A stretch of DNA of 64,000 nucleotides, from positions 42,300 through 106,299 of the forward strand of contig JAISKF010000016.1 of the NCBI GenBank assembly GCA_031261005.1. The letters are read 5' to 3'. Both the position numbers and the translations under genes were made by a program. The notes below the pieces were generated by a model. That model saw nothing but the letters and a program-made list of their open reading frames with translations. It searched no databases and was not told the origin of the DNA. Positions within the stretch are counted from its first letter, which is position 1, and each line of letters starts with the position of its first letter. Shown piece after piece: positions 8,937 to 18,619 of the stretch. This stretch comes from Enterobacteriaceae bacterium (GTDB lineage Bacteria > Pseudomonadota > Gammaproteobacteria > Enterobacterales > Enterobacteriaceae).

Positions 8937-9149
8937 ATGAGCGATATTGATTATTTAATGATGTTCCGTAAATGTTCTAACCACGACAGTTTAGAACGTC
9001 TGTATGACAAACTGAATTATTCTTTAGCCGATAATAATGTATTAGCGAATATGTATCGTGCCGCAGATCATCGCCGTGCGGAGTTAGTTGCAGGTAAGCT
9101 GTTCGATCTCGGTAAAGTACCAAAAACTATCTGGTATCAAGTAAAATAA
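8937..9149 (+). CDS. Hha/YmoA-family nucleoid modulator
   Basis: 70 residues, the usual length for the family. Diagnostic residues are present: TDYLM-like [10 protein letters not shown], the [16 protein letters not shown] helix region, and [21 protein letters not shown] followed by a Trp near the end. Hha and YmoA are small all-helical proteins that bind the H-NS N-terminal domain and sharpen silencing of AT-rich horizontally acquired genes; the expected partner hns is at 30748. Sequence divergence from Hha is clear, so it could be an additional paralogue rather than the main chromosomal copy, which usually follows tomB (absent here). AT-rich flanks on both sides fit a gene that may itself be H-NS regulated. 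Confidence 0.85.
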   Translation: MSDIDYLMMFRKCSNHDSLERLYDKLNYSLADNNVLANMYRAADHRRAELVAGKLFDLGKVPKTIWYQVK

Positions 9150-9493
9150 CCTTATCTCGTGATTAAGAGATAAAAATAGTCAATAAAATATTATCGATAC
9201 TATAATTGCCATCAATTGGATACTTGTTATTAAAAATTATTTAATAACTTAATAAAATTTTTTAAAGTTATATAGCAAAAAATTAAAAATGTATCTAATT
9301 ATTTATCTATGCAACGCTGGTGTATACGCGACATAAAAATCGTGATTTTGATGATTTTGTTTAGACAGAATAGATTTAGATAAAATCGTTTTATACCAGT
9401 GATGCCATTTATACACGGTATATCAATAATAAAACTTAATAGCTTTATTATTGATATTTTCTGCTGTCTAATTTTCACCGCACGGCACTAACA
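9150..9493. other. AT-rich spacer between the hha-like gene and matP
   Basis: 344 bp without a credible ORF. It contains a small hairpin (TTATCTC/GAGATAA at about 9153-9173) just after the hha-like stop and a perfect AT-only 13-bp inverted repeat at 9421-9456. I see nothing else. Confidence 0.5.
9421..9456. terminator. AT-rich inverted repeat, possible weak terminator
   Basis: Perfect 13-bp arms TATCAATAATAAA and TTTATTATTGATA around a 10-nt loop, followed by TTTT on the plus strand, in the convergent gap between the hha-like gene and matP. The stem is purely A/T apart from one C-G pair, so strong termination is doubtful. Confidence 0.35.
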
Positions 9494-9949
9494 CTATTTA
9501 TCTGGCGTTAAAATCGCCTTTAAATCCTGTTTCAGTAATGACATCTGACTGGCGTACTGCTCTTTTCTTTCTGCATCTTCAATCAATTGAACGATGGTTT
9601 CTGATAGCGTAATTCCTCTGCGCTGTGACAGCGCGGAAAGCCGCTGCCAGACGAGGAATTCAAGATCAATCGATTTCTTGCGTGTATGCTGCTGCTCCGC
9701 ATTGAAATGCCGTTTACGTCTGGCGCGGATTGTCTGCTTGAGTCGATTATCTAAATCAGGATTAATATTTGCCTTAATCCATTCCAGCACTTTATGCGGC
9801 TCATTTTCGAGCTGCAATAGTTCATCAACTTTTTCCTGAGCAGCGCTATATTCAACATAGCGCGTGATTTCTTCCCCTTCCCGATGTTTTTTGACCAGAT
9901 ATTTCCATTTCCAGCCACTTTCAAGATTATCTAATTGTTGATATTTCAT
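9494..9949 (-). CDS. matP: Macrodomain Ter protein MatP
   Basis: 151 residues, nearly identical in layout to E. coli Mat[21 protein letters not shown] at the start, the DNA-binding stretch [20 protein letters not shown], and the ribbon-helix-helix and coiled-coil region [20 protein letters not shown] plus [14 protein letters not shown]. MatP binds matS sites and condenses the terminus macrodomain, and bridges it to ZapB at the division site. Its presence beside lonH and fabA is the E. coli arrangement. I found no perfect matS (GTGACRNYGTCAC) in the window; the nearest is GTGACCACGTAAC at 9964-9976, upstream of the gene, with two mismatches. Confidence 0.97.
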   Translation of the reverse strand: MKYQQLDNLESGWKWKYLVKKHREGEEITRYVEYSAAQEKVDELLQLENEPHKVLEWIKANINPDLDNRLKQTIRARRKRHFNAEQQHTRKKSIDLEFLVWQRLSALSQRRGITLSETIVQLIEDAERKEQYASQMSLLKQDLKAILTPDK

Positions 9950-10161
9950 AAAACACCCATCGAGTGACCACGTAACATTTCTAGCATAGCAGTTTTTTTG
10001 ACCTTCTCAATCCTTTAATATTATTGTCTTTCCGCATTATTTGCAGCACAGGCTGTATCATTTATACCGTGAACGACGCACGAAGAGTATCAACTCGGCG
10101 CGTTTCTTGTATAATCTGCTTTTCCGTCTTCTTTTATGAATAAAACAAAACAGCGAATACT

Positions 10162-11913
10162 TTGACTATTAATATAATTGAATGGCAACAACTATTGCCC
10201 GATACTGCCGCTTATCAGAGCTTATTCGAACGAGAATATCGCCGCGAGCCAATAGATCTTGCTATTACTCAGCCTCGCCTGAAAAAGTCTTTAGCTACGT
10301 TTTGCCATCAACACCCCAACGGTTCACCTTTTATGGTGATAAAGGCGGTGGATAGTCGTCGCTATCTTGCTTTAATCCACGATGCGCTACAAAGTGAGCT
10401 GCCAGCGAAAAATACGCTTATCGGCAGCCGCTATGATATTAGTAACGATGTCATTACCCGCACCGATGCACAACATACCGATGATAATTTTGCAGCGACA
10501 GACAACTGCTTATTTGAAGAGTGGCTGGAAAGCGAGCAGCTTTTCGGTTGCCTGCGTAAACATGGCGATCAATATACGTTAGTACCGGGTTTAGTCCATA
10601 AGGCGAATGACGGCATTCTGATTTTATCCGTTCGTACACTGTTGACGCAGCCGCATTTGTGGTTTCGCCTGAAACAGGCGGTCACCAGTAAACGTTTCCA
10701 GTGGTTTTCTGCCGATGACACGCGCCCTTTACCGCTCTCTGTCCCCTCTATGCCGCTTAATTTGAAAGTCATTCTGGTTGGTGACCGGTATGGCTTAGGC
10801 GATTTACAAGAGCTTGAACCAGAGCTCATTGAACAAGCGTTATACACCGAATTTGAAACGGATCTGGCGCTGACGGAAGCAGAAGATATTGCCACTTGGT
10901 GTCAATACATCAGTTCCGTTGCCTGTAGCTATCAGTTACCAGCACTTGATAGCAGTGCTTATCCTGAATTAATCAATATTGCCGTGAGAAAAAGCGGCGA
11001 TCAGGAAAAATTCCCGCTTTGCCCGCAAGTCCTGAGCCAGATATTAATTGAAGCTGCGCCATTTATTACATCTGGCAGCGCGTCACCGGTAATTACAGCC
11101 GACGCCATCAAACAAGCCGAACAGGAAAAATTATGGCGCGAAAGTTATCTGGCAGAAATGGTGCAAGATGACATCGAACTGGGGCAAATTCACATTGAAA
11201 CCGAAGGCTTTGTTATCGGTCAGATTAACGGTTTATCCGTTTTAGAATATCCCGGACACCCGCGAGCAATGGGAGAACCATCACGGATTAGCTGTGTTGT
11301 ACATCTGGGCGATGGTGAAATTATGGACGTTGAGCGCAAAGCCGAATTAGGCGGTAATCTTCATGCCAAAGGCATTATGATTATGCAGGCGTTTATCGCG
11401 TCAGAGCTGGCATCTGACCAGCAATTCCCGTTCTCAAGCTCCATTGTTTTTGAGCAATCCTATGGCGAAGTCGATGGTGACAGCGCTTCACTGGCAGGAT
11501 TATGCGCGCTGATCAGTTCTCTATCGCAGCAGCCGATTAACCAGCAAATTGCGGTTACCGGTTCAGTCGATCAGTTTGGTAATGTGCAAACGATCGGCGG
11601 TATCAATGAAAAAATTGAAGGTTTCTTTGATGTATGTCATCGCCGTGAACTGACTGGTTCACAAGGCGTGATCTTACCGCTGACTAATGTGCGTCATCTC
11701 TGTTTAAAAGATGAAGTGGTTGAAGCCGTGAAACAAGGTCGTTTTCATCTGTGGGGTGTTGAGCATGTGCATGATGCGTTAGCGCTATTGATTGGTTTGC
11801 CATATATCGATGAAAACAAACCAAGTATTTTAAGCGCCATTCAGGAAAGAATTTCTCAAGCCGCAGGAAGTGATCGAAATCGTTTACCGTGGTTTCTGCG
11901 CTGGTTAAATTAA
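10162..11913 (+). CDS. lonH: Lon-like protease LonH (YcbZ)
   Basis: 583 residues versus 586 in E. coli. It has an N-terminal region resembling a degenerate AAA+ domain without a clear Walker A, and a C-terminal Lon protease domain. The catalytic serine lies in GDSASLAG (about Ser441) and the lysine in GGINEKIEG (about Lys484). The start is TTG at 10162, because the family N-terminus MTI begins there and no ATG fits. Substrates of LonH are poorly known. The matP-lonH-fabA order is as in E. coli, with matP divergent. Confidence 0.93.
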   Translation: MTINIIEWQQLLPDTAAYQSLFEREYRREPIDLAITQPRLKKSLATFCHQHPNGSPFMVIKAVDSRRYLALIHDALQSELPAKNTLIGSRYDISNDVITRTDAQHTDDNFAATDNCLFEEWLESEQLFGCLRKHGDQYTLVPGLVHKANDGILILSVRTLLTQPHLWFRLKQAVTSKRFQWFSADDTRPLPLSVPSMPLNLKVILVGDRYGLGDLQELEPELIEQALYTEFETDLALTEAEDIATWCQYISSVACSYQLPALDSSAYPELINIAVRKSGDQEKFPLCPQVLSQILIEAAPFITSGSASPVITADAIKQAEQEKLWRESYLAEMVQDDIELGQIHIETEGFVIGQINGLSVLEYPGHPRAMGEPSRISCVVHLGDGEIMDVERKAELGGNLHAKGIMIMQAFIASELASDQQFPFSSSIVFEQSYGEVDGDSASLAGLCALISSLSQQPINQQIAVTGSVDQFGNVQTIGGINEKIEGFFDVCHRRELTGSQGVILPLTNVRHLCLKDEVVEAVKQGRFHLWGVEHVHDALALLIGLPYIDENKPSILSAIQERISQAAGSDRNRLPWFLRWLN

Positions 11914-12059
11914 TTTAACCATGCTGATCAGGCTTGCCGGACATACATTGGTAAGCTAATCTAAGCCGCAAAGAAATATCAGCCCTTTTTGTTACACAAA
12001 TAATACCGCTGTATCACAAAAACTCTTTTACGAATTTAAAAAATAAGGCTAGTTCAATT

Positions 12060-12578
12060 ATGTTTGAAAAACGCGAATCCTATACAAAAGAAGACCTGCT
12101 TGCATCAGGTCGTGGCGAACTCTTTGGTGCTGGCGGACCGCCTTTACCTGCACCAAATATGCTGATGATGGATCGCATTGTAAAAATGACTGAAACCGGC
12201 GGCTTATTCGATAAAGGTTATGTTGAAGCTGAATTAGATATTAATCCTGATTTATGGTTTTTCGGCTGCCACTTTATCGGCGATCCTGTCATGCCAGGCT
12301 GTTTAGGTCTTGATGCGTTATGGCAATTAGTCGGCTTTTATTTAGGCTGGTTAGGCGGCGAAGGTAAAGGTCGTGCGTTAGGTGTAGGCGAAGTAAAATT
12401 AACCGGTCAAATCCTGCCTACCGCAAAAAAAGTGACCTACCGCTTACACCTGAAACGAGTAATTAATCGCCGCTTAATTATGGGTATGGCTGACGGTGAA
12501 GTGTTAGTTGATGGTCGCGTAATCTACACCGCAACGGATCTGAAAGTTGGTCTGTTTAAAGATACCAGCGCGTTCTAA
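12060..12578 (+). CDS. fabA: 3-hydroxydecanoyl-ACP dehydratase/isomerase FabA
   Basis: 172 residues, same as E. coli. It has a hotdog fold with active-site His in [14 protein letters not shown] (His71 counting Met) and Asp in [15 protein letters not shown] (Asp85). FabA dehydrates 3-hydroxydecanoyl-ACP and isomerises the trans-2 product to cis-3-decenoyl-ACP, the entry into unsaturated fatty acids. It sits 146 bp after lonH with its own terminator at 12596. I could not identify clear FadR or FabR operators in the gap. Confidence 0.98.
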   Translation: MFEKRESYTKEDLLASGRGELFGAGGPPLPAPNMLMMDRIVKMTETGGLFDKGYVEAELDINPDLWFFGCHFIGDPVMPGCLGLDALWQLVGFYLGWLGGEGKGRALGVGEVKLTGQILPTAKKVTYRLHLKRVINRRLIMGMADGEVLVDGRVIYTATDLKVGLFKDTSAF

Positions 12579-12595
12579 TTCTAATAGTTAACCAG

Positions 12596-12632
12596 ATAAA
12601 GGCGTATCCTGTGGGTTGCGCCTTTATTTTTT
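12596..12632 (+). terminator. Intrinsic terminator of fabA
   Basis: Stem ATAAAGGCG / CGCCTTTAT with a 14-nt loop followed by a T tract, 18 bp after the fabA stop. Confidence 0.85.
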
Positions 12633-12754
12633 GTCTATATCCTGTAACTTCTGAACTAATTCACAACTCAACTCCATGAAGCAAGGAATCGATAGACTTG
12701 CCCCCTAACACATCGCCATAATAGAAAAAACCATTCAACTGTCATGGAGTCATG

Positions 12755-14848
12755 ATGAATCAGGAAAAGCTCTACATTGAGAAAGAGATTAGCTGGTTAT
12801 CGTTCAATGAACGTGTGCTGCAAGAAGCTGCCGATAAAAGTAATCCACTCATTGAGCGTATCCGGTTTTTAGGTATTTACTCCAGTAACTTGGATGAATT
12901 CTATAAAGTACGTTTTGCCGATGTAAAACGCCGCATTCTGATTAAAGAAGAGCAAGGTTCTGCGGCGAGCGCCAAACATATATTGAAAAAAATCCAGAGC
13001 AAAGTATTAAAAACCGATCTGGAATTCGATAATTTATACAATGAATTACTGCTGGAAATGGCGCGTAATCAGGTATTTCTGATTAATGAACGTCAACTAT
13101 CGGAAAACCAGCAAACATGGTTGTACCAATATTTTAAAAATCATCTCAGACCGCATATCACGCCGATTTTGCTGAATAACGATATTAATCTGCTGGAATT
13201 CTTAAAAGATGATTACACTTATCTCGCCGTTGAAATCAACATTGATGACGAAAGAAAAGAGTACGCATTATTAGAGATTCCCTCTAATAAAGTGTCACGT
13301 TTTATCACGTTGCCGCCAGAGCCGCCGCGTCGCCGCAAACCAATGATTTTACTGGATAATATTATCCGCTTCTGTCTGGACGAAATTTTTAAAGGCTTCT
13401 TTAATTATAAATCACTCGATGCCTACTCCATGAAGATGACGCGCGATGCGGAATATGATCTGGTCAATGAGATGGAATCCAGTTGGCTGGAACTTATGTC
13501 ATCCAGCCTGAAACAGCGCTTAACCGCTGAACCGGTACGTTTTGTTCATCAACGCGATATGCCGAATGATATGGTGGAAATTCTGCGACAGAAATTAGGA
13601 ATTTCCTCTTACGATTCAGTTATTCCCGGCGGGCGTTATCACAATTTTAAAGACTTTATTAACTTCCCCAATGTCGGCAAAGCTAATCTGGTCAATAAGC
13701 CTTTACCGCGTTTGCGCCATGTCTGGTTTGATCAATTCCGTAATGGTTTTGATGCGATAAAAGAGCGTGATGTCCTGCTCTATTATCCTTATCACACTTT
13801 TGAACATGTGCTGGAATTAGTGCGGCAAGCATCATTTGATCCCAGCGTACTGGCGATCAAAATCAATATTTATCGTGTGGCAAAAGACTCACGTATCATT
13901 GAATCCATGATTAATGCTGCCCATAACGGCAAAAAAGTTACTGTAGTTGTAGAGTTGCAGGCTCGTTTTGATGAAGAAGCCAATATTCATTGGGCAAAAC
14001 GCTTAACCGAAGCGGGCGTACACGTTATTTTCTCTGCGCCTGGACTGAAAATTCACGCCAAATTATTCCTTATTTCCCGCATTGAGAATGGGCAAGTGGT
14101 GCGTTACGCGCATATCGGTACTGGTAACTTCAACGAAAAAACGGCGCGCTTATATACTGATTTTTCACTGCTAACGGCGGATTCACGCATTACCAATGAA
14201 GTACGCCGTGTGTTTAATTTTATTGAAAATCCTTATCGTCCGGTGAGTTTTGAACATTTGCTAGTCTCGCCGCAAAACTCTCGCTTAATGCTCAATAAGT
14301 TAATTGATCGGGAAATCATGTTTGCTCAATCGGGATTAAGCGCCGGTATCACATTAAAAATTAATAATCTGGTAGATAAGGAGCTAATCGATCGGCTTTA
14401 TGTTGCTTCTGGTGCGGGTGTCAAAATCCGTCTGATTGTGCGCGGTATGTGTTCTCTGGTACCGAATATTTCGGGAATCAGCGACAATATTCAAGTCACC
14501 AGTATTGTCGATCGTTTTCTGGAACACGCTCGCGTTTATATTTTTGATAATCAAGGTGATCACCAAGTCTATATCTCTTCCGCAGACTGGATGACGCGCA
14601 ATATCGACTACCGTATTGAAGTTGGTGTTGCTATTCTTGATCCTGACTTAAAGCAACGAGTGCTGGATATTATCGAGTTACAGCTTTCCGATACAGTGAA
14701 AGCACGGATTATCGATAAAGATCTCAGTAATCAGCATGTTCCGCGCGGTAATCGCAGAAAAGTTCGGTCACAACTCGCGATTTATGATTATCTGAAAGCG
14801 CTTGAACAGCAGTCATCAATACCTAAATTACCCGATTCAGCAGAGTAA
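12755..14848 (+). CDS. ppk: Polyphosphate kinase Ppk
   Basis: 697 residues (E. coli 688). The whole protein aligns: [20 protein letters not shown] at the N-terminus, [17 protein letters not shown], the catalytic phospho-acceptor histidine in [12 protein letters not shown], and the second active-site region [20 protein letters not shown]. It belongs to the phospholipase-D-like superfamily. Ppk is a membrane-associated enzyme that polymerises the gamma phosphate of ATP into polyphosphate. Two ATGs are adjacent (12752 and 12755); the second is better spaced from GGAG. ppx begins 5 bp after the stop, so ppk-ppx is an operon as in E. coli, but here it follows fabA instead of lying near purN/purM. 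Confidence 0.98.
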   Translation: MNQEKLYIEKEISWLSFNERVLQEAADKSNPLIERIRFLGIYSSNLDEFYKVRFADVKRRILIKEEQGSAASAKHILKKIQSKVLKTDLEFDNLYNELLLEMARNQVFLINERQLSENQQTWLYQYFKNHLRPHITPILLNNDINLLEFLKDDYTYLAVEINIDDERKEYALLEIPSNKVSRFITLPPEPPRRRKPMILLDNIIRFCLDEIFKGFFNYKSLDAYSMKMTRDAEYDLVNEMESSWLELMSSSLKQRLTAEPVRFVHQRDMPNDMVEILRQKLGISSYDSVIPGGRYHNFKDFINFPNVGKANLVNKPLPRLRHVWFDQFRNGFDAIKERDVLLYYPYHTFEHVLELVRQASFDPSVLAIKINIYRVAKDSRIIESMINAAHNGKKVTVVVELQARFDEEANIHWAKRLTEAGVHVIFSAPGLKIHAKLFLISRIENGQVVRYAHIGTGNFNEKTARLYTDFSLLTADSRITNEVRRVFNFIENPYRPVSFEHLLVSPQNSRLMLNKLIDREIMFAQSGLSAGITLKINNLVDKELIDRLYVASGAGVKIRLIVRGMCSLVPNISGISDNIQVTSIVDRFLEHARVYIFDNQGDHQVYISSADWMTRNIDYRIEVGVAILDPDLKQRVLDIIELQLSDTVKARIIDKDLSNQHVPRGNRRKVRSQLAIYDYLKALEQQSSIPKLPDSAE

Positions 14849-14853
14849 CAAGT

Positions 14854-16383
14854 ATGTCTTTAAACGACTCAATTACCACAAAACCACAAGAGATCGCCGC
14901 TGTTGATTTAGGTTCAAACAGCTTTCACATGGTTATCGCCAGAGTAGTTAACGGCGCACTACAAGTCTTAGGCAGATTAAAACAGCGGGTTCATTTAGCG
15001 GACGGACTGGATAAAGATAACTATCTTAGTGAAGAAGCGATGGAGCGCGGATTAAACTGCCTTGCGCTGTTCGCTGAACGTCTGCAAGGCTTTTCGCCGG
15101 ACAGTGTGCGTATCGTCGGTACACATACATTGCGTTTAGCCGTTAACGGACCTGAATTTCTACAGCGGGCAAAGATGATTATGCCCTACCCGATTGAGAT
15201 TATTTCCGGTCAGGAAGAAGCGCGTCTTATTTATATGGGCGTTGCACATACTCAGCAGGAAAAAGGGCGTAAGCTAGTTATCGATATTGGCGGCGGTTCA
15301 ACTGAATTAGTTATTGGTGAAGATTTCACGCCGATTCTGGCAGAAAGCCGCCGCATGGGTTGCGTTAGTTTCTCTAAGCAATTTTTCCCTGATGATGTAA
15401 TCAGTAAGCAGAACTTCCAAAAAGCCCAACTTGCCGCAGAACAAAAGTTAGAAAATCTGGCATGGCAATATCGCCTAAAAGGTTGGCAGTATGCCATGGG
15501 TGCTTCCGGTACGATAAAAGCAGTACATAATATTATTATCAATGAGTTAGATGAAGGTGATGGTATTATTACACCAGAAAGACTGGAAAGAGTTGTTAAT
15601 TTAGTACTAAAGTTTAAATCATTTGATTCCATTGATTTAGCCGGATTATCCAGCGATCGGCAAAATGTGTTCGTTCCGGGTTTGGCAATTTTGTGTGGTG
15701 TATTTAATGCTCTGGCAATCAAAGAGTTAAGATTATCCGATGGTGCGCTGCGCGAGGGTGTACTGTATGAAATGGAAAGTCTGTTCCGCCATCAAGATAT
15801 ACGCAGCCGCACGGCAATTAGTCTGGCAGAACATTACAATATTGACGGAGAACAAGCCAGCCGAGTGCTGGAAACAACGCAGAAACTTTATGCTCAGTGG
15901 CTAGCTCAAAATTCTGCGCTGGCAAATCCACAATTAGAAGCGTTGCTTGGTTGGGCGGCAATGTTACATGAAGTGGGATTAAGCATTAACCACGATAGTA
16001 TTCAGCGCCATTCCGCTTATATTCTGCAAAATAGCAATTTACCCGGCTTTAATCAGGAGCATCAACTACTCTTAGCCACACTGGTTCGCTTTCACCGCAA
16101 AGGCATAAAAATAGATGATCTGCCGCATTTTAATCTGGTGAAAAAACGCCAGTTTATTCCGCTTATTCAGCTATTACGTTTAGCTGTTTTGTTAAATAAC
16201 CAGCGTCAGGCAACAACCGCGCCCGAATATTTGCTCCTGAACAGTGATGACTATCACGTCACTCTATTTTTCCCTCAAGACTATTTAGAGAAGAACAGTC
16301 TGGTATTAGCCGATTTAGCGCGAGAGCAAGAATATTGGCGTGATGTATCAGGCTGGCGGTTGAAATTAAGAACTGATAGTTGA
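14854..16383 (+). CDS. ppx: Exopolyphosphatase Ppx
   Basis: 509 residues (E. coli 513). It has an actin-like/ASKHA ATPase fold with [16 protein letters not shown] at the N-terminus, [14 protein letters not shown] (second phosphate loop) and [12 protein letters not shown]-terminal HD-type domain follows, with [13 protein letters not shown] and [11 protein letters not shown]. Ppx removes terminal phosphates processively from polyphosphate and also acts on pppGpp. It is translated directly after ppk, so synthesis and degradation of polyphosphate are co-expressed. The gene ends just before a repeat element at 16390. Confidence 0.97.
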   Translation: MSLNDSITTKPQEIAAVDLGSNSFHMVIARVVNGALQVLGRLKQRVHLADGLDKDNYLSEEAMERGLNCLALFAERLQGFSPDSVRIVGTHTLRLAVNGPEFLQRAKMIMPYPIEIISGQEEARLIYMGVAHTQQEKGRKLVIDIGGGSTELVIGEDFTPILAESRRMGCVSFSKQFFPDDVISKQNFQKAQLAAEQKLENLAWQYRLKGWQYAMGASGTIKAVHNIIINELDEGDGIITPERLERVVNLVLKFKSFDSIDLAGLSSDRQNVFVPGLAILCGVFNALAIKELRLSDGALREGVLYEMESLFRHQDIRSRTAISLAEHYNIDGEQASRVLETTQKLYAQWLAQNSALANPQLEALLGWAAMLHEVGLSINHDSIQRHSAYILQNSNLPGFNQEHQLLLATLVRFHRKGIKIDDLPHFNLVKKRQFIPLIQLLRLAVLLNNQRQATTAPEYLLLNSDDYHVTLFFPQDYLEKNSLVLADLAREQEYWRDVSGWRLKLRTDS

Positions 16384-16389
16384 TCGTTT

Positions 16390-16620
16390 ATCTGAACTTT
16401 GGATAAGAATTATATTTTTACGATTAATTTCAAATAATTATGTAATTTTCTGTAGAGGCGGCAATCTGCCGCTCCTGAACCCACCGTATTGTTAATTCGG
16501 GCGACAGATTGTCACCCCTACGATAAAACCATTTTATTTCAATCGGTTATTTCGCATTATTTCTTGTAGGTGCGATGTAAACCTCTTGTGAAAACAACGG
16601 GCGGTTATTATTTAGTCCTA
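16390..16620. repeat. Composite REP/BIME element, copy b
   Basis: Starts with TCTGAACTTTGGATAAGAAT 7 bp after the ppx stop. Its left arm and a core with two facing hairpins (16451-16475 and 16499-16522) are complete. A further degenerate piece with GTAGGTGCGATGT follows at about 16564 and GGGCGGTTATTATTT at about 16599. The spacer is the ACCCACCGTATTGTTAA subtype. Together with the ompW terminator it fills the 316-bp gap. Confidence 0.85.
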
Positions 16621-16640
16621 ATATTAATTTGATTTAAATA

Positions 16641-16674
16641 AATAAACGCCGAGAGTTTTTTCCCGGCGTTTATT
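16641..16674 (-). terminator. Bidirectional terminator between ppx and ompW
   Basis: Perfect 11-bp stem AATAAACGCCG / CGGCGTTTATT with a 12-nt T-rich loop, 25 bp beyond the ompW stop on the minus strand. It could also stop ppk-ppx transcripts. Confidence 0.8.
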
Positions 16675-16699
16675 CATATCACAACATGACAAATAATAT

Positions 16700-17338
16700 T
16701 TAGAATCTATAACCTACACCGAACATAAATGCCCACGGATCAAGGCGAGTACTGATGCTATGGCTTTGACCATCGGCAGTATCAAAATTAACGTCGGTGT
16801 CGATATTGATCCACCACACGGACGCATTTACCATCCAGTTTTTATCAACGTTATAGTCCAGACCAGCTTGTAACGCCACGCCCCAAGAGTCATCAACGCT
16901 CAGGTTGCTTAAACCAGCCGCTTTACCGGTATCGTTAAAGTCTTCACTGAAGAATGTGGTGTAGTTAACACCAACACCCAGATATGGACGCCATTGGCTC
17001 TCTTTTGACATGAAATAATATTGCGCCATCAGTGATGGCGGTAAATGTTTAACCGTAGCAATAGTTCCTGTTGCTTTTAAACCAACATCATGTTCAAACG
17101 GTGTTGCACCTAATAATTCAAAACCAATGTTATCGGTAAGCATATAACCGAAAGTTAAACCTAATTGCGTGTCATTATTAACATTAAATGAGCCTAAACC
17201 CAGAACATCATCAGAACCTTCAGTTGGTCTTACTGTGATAGAACCAGCACGGAAGAGAAAATCACCAGCCTCATGAGCAAAACTCAATGAAGGTGCTAAT
17301 GTTGCAGCAATTAAACAAACCAAAGACAGCTTTTTCAT
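16700..17338 (-). CDS. ompW: Outer membrane protein OmpW
   Basis: 212 residues, as in E. coli. A signal peptide ends at SFA, the mature protein starts HEAGDFLFRAGSITVRPTEG, and alternating beta strands follow through to the terminal aromatic GYRF, typical of an eight-stranded barrel. Family stretches include NNDTQLGLTFGYMLTDNIGFELLGATPF (in part) and HLPPSLMAQYYF. OmpW forms a narrow hydrophobic channel, is the colicin S4 receptor in E. coli and is induced by anaerobic and stress signals. It is monocistronic, divergent from yciC across 447 bp. Confidence 0.97.
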   Translation of the reverse strand: MKKLSLVCLIAATLAPSLSFAHEAGDFLFRAGSITVRPTEGSDDVLGLGSFNVNNDTQLGLTFGYMLTDNIGFELLGATPFEHDVGLKATGTIATVKHLPPSLMAQYYFMSKESQWRPYLGVGVNYTTFFSEDFNDTGKAAGLSNLSVDDSWGVALQAGLDYNVDKNWMVNASVWWINIDTDVNFDTADGQSHSISTRLDPWAFMFGVGYRF

Positions 17339-17785
17339 TATCCATATTCCTATTAGGGTTAAATCTGTGTCTGAATATATCGATTCATATAAAAAATTGA
17401 TTCAATCCAGATCACAGTTTTTGACATAAATTGACAAAATAGCGATTTAAACAACTTGTTTGTTTTTATTAAATTTAATGAATTTGACGCAAATCAAATA
17501 CGTTAAATAACCACTTTTTATATAAATTACGCCTGTAACACCAACACATTCAATAGGCAAATAGCATTTTGTGATTGAACGGTCATTATGCAAACGAAGT
17601 GCATAAAATGGAGATGGATAAGCAATGGAGAATGTATACAACTTAAATTGATCACTGGCATGGATAACTGCCTGCTCTGATGATAAAAAGCCTCATAAGC
17701 GACAATAAGATACAAGAGTTATTGCGAACAGGTTACAATTCCCAAAAGAACCAATACCCATTACTCAGTACTAACAGGAGACATT
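17339..17785. other. Intergenic region between divergent ompW and yciC
   Basis: 447 bp, AT-rich, no convincing gene. Both promoters must lie here. TGAAT-N6-ATTCA at 17372-17387 is a small dyad close to the ompW start, and a half CRP-like ATCACAG lies near 17412, but neither is strong enough to call. Short minus-strand ORFs at 17447-17715 lack family resemblance and overlap each other. Confidence 0.5.
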
Positions 17786-18547
17786 ATGCCCATCACGGCC
17801 AACGCCCTTTTCCGTGACAGCGTAAATTTTATACGTAATCAATTTTCTCGATTCATCATGCTGGCATTTCTTGCCTCAGTGATTTCCTATGTTTTGCTGC
17901 AAGCATTAGTGCCGGATACCACAGCGTTACATCAAATGATCACTGACGCGGTCGGTTCAAATCAAATTAGCCGTGCAGAGCTGCAAAATGCGATAAACAA
18001 CATGAGTCAGGAGCAGCAATTATCCCTTGTTGAAGAAGCAATGCCGCTATTCGGTTCGATTGGTATCAGCTTTTTACTCAGTAATGTGATGTTAATCGGC
18101 GGGGTGATTACGCTGGTGATTCAAGTGTCAAAAGGTCAAACAACCAGCGTGCTGCATGCGCTCGGCACATCAGCAGCTTTTCTGCCAATGCTGCTAATCT
18201 TGATGCTAATTTCATCGTTAGTGATACTTTTTGGTCTCTCTTTTTACCTGCTGCCAGGCTTATTTTTCGCCTTTGCTCTGGCGCTGTCACCGGTAATATT
18301 ACTCGAAGCAAAACAAGGCATAATCTACGCAATCACGACCAGTTGGCGCATGGCATTTGCTCATATGAAGATTGTTCTGTCGATCTTGTTATTCACACTA
18401 TCGATAAAATTTATTCTACTGATGCTATCAGTCAATCTGGCACCTGCTGCGCCAATGGTGATTTCACTATTGATGGAAACGATCAGTAATTTGATAACAG
18501 CATTTTTATTTGTGTATTTATTTAGATTGTATATGCAGATTAAATAA
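17786..18547 (+). CDS. yciC: UPF0259 inner-membrane protein YciC
   Basis: 253 residues (E. coli 247), with about six hydrophobic segments. The N-terminal MPITANALFRDSVNFIRNQF and the C-terminal LLMETISNLITAFLFVYLF and RLYMQIK match E. coli YciC. The function is unknown; it is a multi-pass inner-membrane protein. In E. coli yciC-yciB-yciA form an operon next to ompW; here a SulP transporter gene on the other strand separates yciC from yciB. GGAG lies 7-8 nt before the ATG. Confidence 0.93.
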   Translation: MPITANALFRDSVNFIRNQFSRFIMLAFLASVISYVLLQALVPDTTALHQMITDAVGSNQISRAELQNAINNMSQEQQLSLVEEAMPLFGSIGISFLLSNVMLIGGVITLVIQVSKGQTTSVLHALGTSAAFLPMLLILMLISSLVILFGLSFYLLPGLFFAFALALSPVILLEAKQGIIYAITTSWRMAFAHMKIVLSILLFTLSIKFILLMLSVNLAPAAPMVISLLMETISNLITAFLFVYLFRLYMQIK

Positions 18548-18619
18548 GCAAATTTATTACATGGGGGTCTATGCCCTCATGTTCTTCTATCTTCTTTCCG
18601 GCGATGACACCTCTCCACA

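Noticed and set aside
9964..9976. matS-like site GTGACCACGTAAC upstream of matP
   Set aside because: Two mismatches to the 13-bp matS consensus, one of them in the outer arm; no other close match in the window.
17372..17420. FNR or CRP site for ompW
   Set aside because: Only one half-site matches; the other halves are poor.
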